Below, piece after piece: positions 55,345 to 64,000 of a stretch of 64,000 bases of DNA. The translations under genes and the position numbers were made by a program. The notes beneath the pieces were generated by a model, which saw only the letters and a list, made by a program, of their open reading frames with translations, made no database searches and was not told where the DNA came from. The first letter of the stretch is position 1. The number at the start of each line of letters is the position of its first letter. Source of the stretch: Mycothermus thermophilus (lineage: Eukaryota; Ascomycota; Sordariomycetes; Sordariales; Chaetomiaceae); NCBI GenBank assembly GCA_011316235.1, contig QQBE01000001.1, positions 2,418,001 through 2,482,000 of the forward strand. Reading direction: 5' to 3'.

Positions 55345-57764
55345 AACACATCCGCCAGGGCCAACAAGCTACAGGCTGCCAAGACAACTTGTTCCCTCCC
55401 TCAAGGATAAATGTGCCGGAACTCAAGCGGCAGCTAGCGCCCCTCGCTCTAGGGACGCCACTCGAAGCCAGTGGCGGCCATGCCGCTCCAAGCTAGACCT
55501 GGAATGGTGAACTTCGAAGGGCAAGCTCCGAGCCGGCAAGCCAAGGCCCGGCAAGGCGTGCTCGATTCTCCGCCCCCCCTCGTCCCTCCTGGCAAAGAGA
55601 CAGAGAGAGCAACAAAAAGACGGTTTGGCACACCGTGTTTCTCATCCCGACGGCGAAGGCTTGGGGAAAAGCAGCACAAGAATGAATTGTTGGGACCAAG
55701 GTAGCATTGGGTCGCGCCGCGTGCTCGTTTCGTGGCCTGTCTGTCATGTCGGGAAGGGATGTCATTCTCATGATTGTTATGCTTCTTCTGTTGTTCAAGT
55801 CAAGCATGCGAACAAGCTTCAACAGCTCTCCCCCACACCCCGCCAAAACGTTGTTCGCTTGGTGTTTTGCTGTTGGTTGGCTAGCGCACCGCAGACGCCC
55901 CATCCTTCTCGAACGGTTGTCTTGTTGGCCCTGCTCGGCATTGAGCCCATGGCCGCCGTCTGACGGGTTCCGTTCTGAGCGTGCCGGCCGTCTGTGCGCG
56001 CATGCATGCATAAACGTGGACGCTAGGCTCTAAACCATTTTGGGCTTCGTCGCTGGTTTCTGACGCCTCGTTCTGGGCGAAACGGCTGCTCTGGCGATCG
56101 ATTGTCCGTCCGGCTGCCGGCTCGACCGACTCCCTAGTGAAACTGCGCTGCCCTGCTAGCCATCCGGTGAGAAACGTACACTACGCTAGGAGGGGAGATG
56201 CGATTCTCTCCGAATGGCTGCATGGCACCAGCCAAGGACCAGCCAGATACGGGTACACGACTCATCAAGGCTTGACGGATAACACGCATCCCCAAGCAGG
56301 TACCAAGTAGCGTGCAGCTCTTCGCATCGAATGAGCAGGTGCTATTGTTGAAGCACGCAAGTCACCCCACCAAAATGAGCCGCGATATCACTTGGTAGCG
56401 GAGCTACTATACACTAGGCTGAGCGAGCGCACACCACATATGCTGCATGTGGTTCGATGGATGGTCGACGTCGTAAGCTTTGGGTAGAGTTTCGAGGGCT
56501 TTGCCCAGGCTTCTAGAAGGCTGTGAGATGTTCCTAAGCGTCAAAGCGCGTGCATGGAGAGACGGTGAGGAGACCCGACTAATGCAGGAGCGGCATGGTC
56601 AACACAACAGCCCGGAGGCGCGAGTTTCGAGTTGGCGCTGGCTGCTCAACGGGGCGCAACAATAAGCCATGATGGTGAGGCCCTTCCTCGCCTGTCCGAC
56701 TATGCTGAATTTCAGCAAAGTCCTTCTGGACACAAGATTGCTTGTCTATGCTCAAGACTCGCTGGCTGGCTGAGCATAGTATGTGGCTGTGGCTGATCAA
56801 GCCGTCAACTCACCAGTCGTTCAGCTCTCGTTAACTGTATATGCGACCCGTGTCTCCCGCAGGACATTGTAACATTACAGATATTAATTGGCGCTGGGCG
56901 TGTGGTGGGATCCACGCAGTCGGGCATTGCAGCCGTCATGAACGCGCAGAGAGGTTGTATCGGATGGAGAAGCCCTGGGGAGAACCGGTGAGAGGTGAGA
57001 CCCGGCCAACATGGCACATAGCTTGACGATACTATGTCGTGCTCAGTCATCCAATCCAACTGGCAGACAGGCGGCAGACCGGCAAGATTCGGAGACCTGT
57101 TTGGAGCGTGTCGGACTTCGGCAAAGTCGAAACACCAGACCTCGATCGAGGATAGGCGCTCTGCAAAGAATGTTCGAAAGAAAACAAGAGAGGTCAAAGC
57201 GACGGAAACACCGCGCAGGCCGGGGGTCGCGTCTGATACCACTAGCCCCTGTCGACAAAGACCCACCTCCACACCTCCAGTTCATGGAGATTTTTTTGTC
57301 AGAGAAATCTGGGCTGCGCAAGGCGGGCTCGGGTTCCTGATGCGCCGGAATTACACGGGGAGACTGGACTGCGTCATGCGCGCAGAGAGTTGAGACGACG
57401 TCAACGTCTGCATGATCCAACATGCTTGATCCTGGCGTGTCTCGGAAGACGAGATGACGGCCCGCGTTTCGTTTGTCTTGTGTCCCAGGGCTGGCCGACC
57501 ACAGCAGCTCTTTGACATGTCGTCTCTCTCACACACATCCCCAAAGCTGTGGCTGGAGGGCGGACTGGAGGTTCAAGGAAAGTTTGCATCTTCCCCACTC
57601 AATGGCCATGTTGGATCTGGGTGAGCAGCGGGTACCGTCCAGTTTGCGACCAACCAAGGAAACGTGGCGGGGGGTTTCCTGGGGCAGCGGGCTTCTGGCC
57701 CGCAGCGGAGTAACGCGCGAAGGAACCTGCTGTCAGCGAATCTTGGTTGCCCCATCGTTAGTAG

Positions 57765-57811
57765 GGACCGTTAATGTCAACGGCCTCTGTGGTGGCGGGA
57801 TGGGATCCGCC
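57765..57811 (+). repeat. Short copy of a segment of the 41 kb repeat loop
   Basis: These bases match the reverse complement of 40971-41015 over about 45 positions. The shared core is CAACGGYCTCTGYGGTGGCGG. Almost all differences are C/T or A/G transitions, and there is one single-base indel near the right end. Beyond it on both sides the similarity stops. Confidence 0.6.
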
Positions 57812-59183
57812 GCGGGTGCCGTGGCTGCAGAGGGAGATCGTCAACGACGAATGACGGCACCTCAAGGCACGGAGCCTGGGAGAGCCTGCTGCACGTCGTC
57901 GACTGGGCCATTGAGAGCGTTGAAGATCGAACTCTCCGATGGATTAACGGTTGGCGATGGCGATTGCTGGTGGTCATCGTTGTTGTCTGCAGCAGCGTGA
58001 GACTCTGGCGACCACACATCAAGTCCTACCTAGCAAAGGCACAGCGAAACGCCGTCGTAGCTACTTAGCAGCGCTGTTAACATCAAGGGTGGCCAGCAAT
58101 GTAATCAGCCATCCCGTGTGCACAGTCCCCAGCGACAAGCTGCAATCGGCCCTTCATGGCGCCACAAGGCTGTCATGACGCCTCGTCTTCCACTTGTCCT
58201 GGCCGCTGAAGGCAAGCTGAGGGGGCCAGGGCTCTGCTGGGCAAATGAGCTGGTTACGTTGAGGCTGGAGAGGGTGGTCAAGGCTCTCGCATCATCTTGT
58301 CATCTTGTCCCGTGCCTGTTTGTCCGATGAGATGAAGTGAAAGACCGGAGGGACTGGGATGCCAGGTTCTCGTTTGCAGGCCGGACGGCAGAGAGAGTGG
58401 TTGCGCCAAGCGGGGTGTGTTGAAACGGAGATGGAGGTTGTGTGTGGAGGAGAAGGGCGCAAGACGGAAGCCAAGTGAACAAGGAACGGCACGCAAAGAC
58501 ACAGCGAAAAGATTTGAAAACACCCCTGCAGACGGCAAGGGGTTTGATTGGCCGTATAGAACTGTCCGATTGATCGTGTGGGGTGCAGTGCCACCTTGTC
58601 ATCAACCAAGCGCAGGTGGGTCCGATTGGGTGCTGCTCCCGTTTGACCTCGACTTTCCCCAGTCGTCCCCAGTTCGCCCAGAGTTCGTCCCAGATAGGAA
58701 AGCAGTCCTCGACAAGACATTGGCAGCTGTCCAAACAGAGAAGGAGGGGGTTGGCATCCGATCTCAGTTGGGCAGGGTTGCAACTGCTGCAACTGTTACG
58801 CTCCTGCTGCTTTTACCCGGTTCTAACGCGTCCTTGACGTCCAGTTTGGAAGGATGCTCATCTGAGATGCTCCTTCACTTCTGCGTTGGCAGCCAGAGAC
58901 GAAACGAAAGAGTCGCAAAGACCAATGGCAGGTGCTGGAGCTCAGCGCATTTCTTCCAATCGGCAGCATCCCCCTCCCTCCTTCACCCGCATCTCTCTGT
59001 CTCGCAGCCAGTCGGTTCGCCGCATTTGCACTGGTTTTGTGATGTGGAAGCCAGTCAGCCAGGGTGTGTTCAACTGCCATGTTCATCTCTCGCGCATACT
59101 GGTACATACATTGTGGGATGATCAAGAGAAAAAAAGCCTGACCTGCACGACACAGCGTCTTTGTTGAAACGGTGCATCCCTGT

Positions 59184-59184
59184 G
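59184..59184. other. Unresolved base
   Basis: A single N. Unlike the N at 28940 I could not find a transplanted segment next to it by eye. It may mark a joined gap. Confidence 0.9.
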
Positions 59185-60801
59185 NATCATGTCCCAGCCC
59201 CAGATCATCAGTCGCCATTGTTCATCTCCTCATCGCGGAGTCGACATGTTCGTCCGAAGGGCATCCATTATCCCCAGACCTGCCGGGACGGCTGGCGATC
59301 AAAGCCGTCCGGGTGAATATTTGGCGAAGGGGCGATCAACCACCGCCATGCATCCATCGTCTTGCCGTCTTACTCCGTGCACTACCTACCCCAGGTCCTC
59401 CATATCATCCGTCCCTGGATTGCAACAAAGCCGCAATTTAGCTCATTTGGGGCACCATTCTGCAATACCGGGCAACACGTCAATGTTGCACGACACGGCA
59501 ACGCCAATGACCAGGTCAAGGCCCTTTTTTATAGCAACTGTTCCTCGCCTCCTCCCGTCCGCTACCAGATTCCCAAATGGCCGACGCCCGTGTTTCCCGT
59601 GTTCATACAGCATACTCCGTATGGCTGTGGTACTCGGCACACCACGGCAGATGTGTTGTTGCTGCTGTTGCTTGACACCGGTCTTTCGCTATCAGACGTT
59701 GAAGGATCAGAGGAGGGGTCAAAACCCACCAACTGACAGATTCCTCAGGGATCCTCGTCGGGCCTATCTCCGCTTCGTGCAAATCCTGGTCAGGCCATCG
59801 TCCGTCTCAAAGAGGGAAGCGTTTCGCAAGGTGCTACACTGGGGTCGCCCACGCAGCCTTGCGAGCTGCATCTTCTCAAACCTCTTCACCGTCGAGGATA
59901 GCTACCCCTGGTCGCAAGTCATGGAGGAGCTTCCCGGCCCGGCTAGAGTACCCCTCTCCGTTGCTTCGTCAGTCCACTGCAACATTATGACTACAACCTC
60001 TCCAGAATGACACGCAACAATTCAAGGCAATCAGCGAGGCGCTGTTGACTCGCAATGCCCAGAGCAATGTGTTATGCGCTTCAGCATGCATTTTTGCATT
60101 TTGATGCGCTCCGCGACTGACAACATGTTGAGTATGAAGTACTGCATTTACATGGCAGGACGAGCGCCCCAGCATCTTTGTTCTCCCCGCATCTGTCGCC
60201 GTGTGTGTCAGTCAGCCTCTCCACCAAGATCTGTCTCGCTGTCATGAGGTTGGCCCCGGTAGCTAGCCCCTCGTTGTCGGCCCGGGAAAACGCTCTAGCC
60301 ACACCACCATAGCTCTCTGCCGGTCGGCTCCTCTCCCAGATGCACAACCGACATCCGACTGGGCGAGAACAAAAACGCGCATGCTTGGTCGCTGAATCTA
60401 GACACGGCCGGAGCCCTTGTCGCCAAAACGAGGTCCTACCCGTTGAACTGCCGACCAATGGCGATCAGGCATCTTGGCACCCCCATGCCTATAAGTCCAG
60501 ATAATAAGACCTCTTTGCGCCCTCCCTCCGCTTCCCCGTTCATTCCATTTGCTAGAGGCCAGCGATGGCCCTGCACAGTCCTTCGTGCCTAGTCACCGGC
60601 CTTGCCAGCCACATCTCCGATGAGGGGCAGGCAGGAAACGGTGCCGTTCGAAGAAGACAGTTGGCGTGAGCAAGTTGTTCCGACGCTCCTCTCGTGATCA
60701 TCTCGCAAAGAGGAGAATCCACCGGGATCGCGCGTCGCGCAATCGGGACCGATAAACCGCGCAGGACGTCGAGCGCTCGGCATTCAGTTGGGCTAGTGCC
60801 G

Positions 60802-60802
<1 letters not shown>

Positions 60803-60844
<42 letters not shown>
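60803..60844. repeat. TG microsatellite
   Basis: About 21 perfect TG units, the longest simple repeat in the window, in the gene-poor region. Confidence 0.95.
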
Positions 60845-60845
<1 letters not shown>

Positions 60846-63644
60846 TGTTTGCAACGAAGCCGACGCGGATCTTGGTCCATCAAAAAAGAAAAAGCACAAC
60901 GCGATCAGCACGGCTTCGAGATCCTCTCCAGGCGTTTGAGATCTCGCCCGTCCGAAAGAGTCTAGAAGGCTTCCAGATCTGGCCTCCGAGACATAGCGGG
61001 CTTTCCGGGAGCTCATGCGGCTTGCTTCCTCAGTCTTTCCCCTCTCATGCCCGATTGTCACCGGGATTGTCGAGCCTCCGCAACCCGGTGATCCGGAGCG
61101 GGATTCTTCGATCAGTCTCCGCGAGTAATTTCCTCGAGACCGGGAAACAAACAGACATTCCAAATCATCCATCATTCACCCCGACAAACTAAACCTGGGG
61201 TTTGTAACAGATTTGGTCTTGTTGATGCGACCGTTGCCTTCCAGGCTGTTACGGTGTATAGAGTAGTGTCCAGGAGATTGCGCCTTGACCTGGTTACTCA
61301 TCACCAGTGTACACTCTCTCTGGTCACTCACTACTACTACAACTTTCCCACGGCCATGGGCTGAAGCCACGCGGAACCTCGCTTCTCACTTCGCTATGGT
61401 GTGCTCCTTCAGCTCATTTGCTACGGAGTACCGGCTTGCTCCACGAGTTGCTATTGCGGTTGCTACGCAGTACGTCAGCTGTGTGCCATTCCAACTACGA
61501 CTCAAACCTTTGTACACCCAAGATGTCGCATCGCCGTCCCGGAGCCGACGGGCGCCCCCTCTTACACTCTTCTCTTGACGGTCCTTAGGACACTTCGCTG
61601 TGCTCAAGACGTCCACATTCTTTGCTTGGTTTAGCAAAGATTCCATGATGGGCATCTAGCTCCTCCACCTCCGAACCTGCAGACGCAGAGAATGGCCTTG
61701 TGAGACAATGGGAGAAGGACCTGATAACCAGGAAAAGTAAACGAAGGGAAGAAAAAAAAAGGATACACTACAGCTCGCAGGCGATGTCCGGCCTTGTAGA
61801 TATTTCCCGTTCCGTGCCCTCCTCTCCACTCGCTCCGAGAAGACACCACACGGCTACCACCGCGGGTCGACACCGTCCTGCGCCGGCACACATGCTACTG
61901 TGCAGTGCAGGTAGTAGTAGGCATTTCTGTGGGCTAACATGGCATCTCCGTCATGTCATCTACGTAGGCACACAGTAATACTGTGCAACAAGTTACCTCA
62001 TTTGTTATCCTTTCCTCCACCACCCCTTCGCCTCGATCCGGACAATTAATTTATGTCCCGCCCGAAAAGCCTGTCAGTTGGGACGGAGACGACGCAGAGA
62101 GGGTAAAAAAGAGGATTCCCGGACACGGCACCGCTAACTAATCCAGAGGGAATATACTACCAGTTCGTAGTGCCGCTCCGATCCTCTGGCCCTCATCCCA
62201 TTCCGCAGCGCAACCACCCGGACCCGGACCGGACCCGGACCCAAGGACCCTCGACACACCACCCCGCAAGCCAAAAATAAAACTTCATCACCGGGCATGG
62301 CAACCTTTTTTAGGAGAACCGTGTGTGGTGCCAAATTGACACAGAAAAGGAAAACGAAGGGGGAAAAAGGGCACCACCGGGTGCTCGATTCGAGGGTGCA
62401 CTGCTACGCACTCTGCTGCAACAGCAATATACAGAGATGCGACGGTGATATTTAGGAGGGGATATTTTTGACGCGAGCCTAACTCCCTAAGTACCTGTCT
62501 CTTTTTTTCTCCGATGTCTTGGTGGAGGGTGGGTTAGACGTGAAAGTAGGTGGCCGCCCTTCTTCTCAGCACATGCAGCAATGGATTTGCGCCCTGCAGA
62601 CAGAGACGGTCGCATCCCACCTCCTCAGGAACGAGAAGAGAGCGAGAAGCACAGGAAGATGGCACCACTTCCGCACCACTACACCACGGGCTCTCACCGC
62701 ACTGCAAAGGTTGTTCACCTCGCTAGATGCTGTGGACTGTATTCACTGCAGGTTCGGTAGATGCGGTACCCAGCAGCCAGCCAGTTAGTAGTCGACTGGG
62801 TCACTGTTTTCCATGCATAATGTTGCACTTTCATGGGGGTTTACTTTCCCAATCTTTGGCAAATCCCATCTTCACTTGAGTTTCTACATTGTTAGTCTCT
62901 TGCCTTCTCTATTCATTGTCCTTTCACCATCTCGTTTGGCTTGGCTGTCAACGTCTTAGTTGATTCAGACTTCGAGACACTGGTCATGATCACTTATCAA
63001 GGTCACACTGTTAACAGTCTTGATTCATCGTCACCCCTCAGTCAAATAGCCTCTCGGGTTAATCCCCCCTGACGCTGCATTTTGCTGACAGATGGACTAA
63101 CTGCCGACCTGGCTGACTGTCAGCATCGGTTGACCTCATCTACCGGAGTGTAACCACGCGGCACAACGCAACAGCTTGTCGCTCGGCACTGTTTCCCTGT
63201 TACCTTGGCTAGCTCTGTGTGTATCATGTCTGATCTGCTGGTCAATCTTAGTTGGTGAAGTCAAGAAATCTCGTCTTATGACTGCATGATGGTATTGTTG
63301 GATATCTCAACTCAAGTCACACCAGCTGTTAACCCGAAACCCCGTAAGTCGGGGCTTGGATCTGCCACCACAAAATTCAACAACACATGACAAACACAGT
63401 GTTTCTGAATCTCTCGGAGACGACTTTCAGCCGATTGCTCGGCGACCCGGGATCGCGTGATTGATTTCAATTTTCTCCATACCCAGCGCCGGCCGGTCGG
63501 GACAATTCAATCAAATCTCACCCGGAAATACCACCCCCACTGAATCAACATTGAGCGGTCGAACCATGCAGGTGGAACCTCATCTGGAGTCTTTAAAGTG
63601 AAGCTTTTAAAATCTTATCTGATGAACTATGCTTTTCATATAAG

Positions 63645-63652
63645 TATAAAAG
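63645..63652 (+). promoter_or_regulatory. TATA-like box near the window end
   Basis: TATAAAAG on the plus strand lies in an AT-rich stretch. A pyrimidine-rich run (TTCTTGCTTCCCGTCCCTCC) follows about 220 bases later. Such a layout would fit a promoter of a gene that starts beyond the window. No coding start is visible. Confidence 0.25.
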
Positions 63653-64000
63653 AGGAGGTTGTGAATGGTGCGCTTAATATGGCTTATGATTCTGACTTGG
63701 AGGTTTGTTAATAATCATAGATTGTTTCAGTTTCAACCTTACTACGTATTACCCTTGACTCTGAGAAACTGTGTCTTGAGGCCTTGATTCTAGCCTAACT
63801 TGGGGAACTATCCTATTCCTGGACTCTTGTGTCAAGAGTTGATGCCATTATCTCATTTTTTTCACAGCCTCTTCTTGCTTCCCGTCCCTCCCATCCATTT
63901 TACTCCGCACCTCCAAACGGTATGCCCCTGATCCGGTTCCAGATCCTCTCAACTCAGGTACCGCTTCTCAGCCTCAGGGGTAAGATTCCAAAAAACGAGC

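Larger units (their letters stand above)
52917..64000. other. Gene-poor 11 kb to the window end
   Basis: No frame here has recognisable protein content. The longest (59189-60010, 273 codons, plus; 58417-59121, 234 codons, plus) overlap other frames and encode no pattern, so I treat them as chance. The stretch starts with what must be the vosA promoter. Landmarks are a TC run at 55322-55344, an N at 59184, a TG run at 60803-60844, a copy of a short segment of the 41 kb repeat at 57765-57811 and an AT-rich end with a TATAAAAG box at 63645. Confidence 0.5.

Noticed and set aside
58417..59121. 234-codon plus-strand frame
   Set aside because: Product shows no family motif or consistent composition, and two opposite-strand frames cover the same bases.
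59189..60010. 273-codon plus-strand frame
   Set aside because: No recognisable pattern, very Pro/Arg/Ser-rich as chance frames in GC-rich DNA are, and it overlaps other frames.
60803..60844. TG run and other even repeats as a CRISPR-like array
   Set aside because: They are simple microsatellites without spacers, and the window is eukaryotic.

Overview
The window is nuclear DNA of a filamentous ascomycete, most likely a Sordariales or Chaetomiaceae-type fungus. The genes carry short introns of about 56 to 141 bases with GT..AG ends and CTAAC- or CTGAC-like branch sites. The proteins belong to Pezizomycotina families: a CPC-1 bZIP regulator, velvet VosA, an AA9 LPMO, a GH74 xyloglucanase with CBM1, and DUF3433-like membrane proteins. 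A LINE fragment is mutated in the way repeat-induced point mutation (RIP) would produce. Assignments are read by eye from the sequence and from family knowledge; no database search was run.

Layout, left to right. A minus-strand cpc-1/GCN4-type gene lies at 2.2-3.0 kb, with a long leader holding two upstream ORFs and a TGACTCA site further upstream. A minus-strand gene for an unrecognised membrane protein is at 6.5-8.2 kb. A five-exon gene for a secreted-type (ADGF/CECR1-like) adenosine deaminase is at 10.1-12.3 kb. Two tandem DUF3433-like membrane protein genes occupy 14.3-19.8 kb; the first carries two single-base frameshifts. A GH74 xyloglucanase gene is at 20.7-23.4 kb. A 5'-truncated, RIP-mutated LINE fragment is at 24.8-27.2 kb. 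A 58-residue cysteine-rich gene is at 28.0 kb. A 932-codon gene of unknown function is at 29.3-32.1 kb. The GPI mannosyltransferase 2 gene (GPI18) is at 34.4-36.2 kb, and a second unrecognised membrane protein gene at 36.6-38.2 kb.

From about 39.6 to 42.1 kb lies an unusual repeat complex: degenerate tandem units on both sides and a large inverted repeat (arms about 260 and 310 bases, loop about 570 bases). Beyond it are an AA9 lytic polysaccharide monooxygenase gene (43.3-44.4 kb), a YTH-domain RNA-binding protein gene (47.5-50.2 kb) and a VosA-type velvet regulator gene (51.3-52.9 kb). The last 11 kb (52.9-64.0 kb) hold no gene I can support.

Functionally the window mixes plant cell wall degradation (GH74 and AA9, both secreted), nutrient and stress regulation (CPC-1), sporulation control (VosA), RNA regulation (YTH), purine salvage or signalling (ADGF) and GPI-anchor assembly (GPI18). 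It is not an operon or a recognisable secondary-metabolite cluster. The most distinctive items are the cpc-1 leader, the decayed half of the DUF3433-like pair, the RIP-mutated LINE with a hairpin motif shared with a second locus, and the 39.6-42.1 kb inverted and tandem repeat complex, part of which recurs at 57.8 kb.
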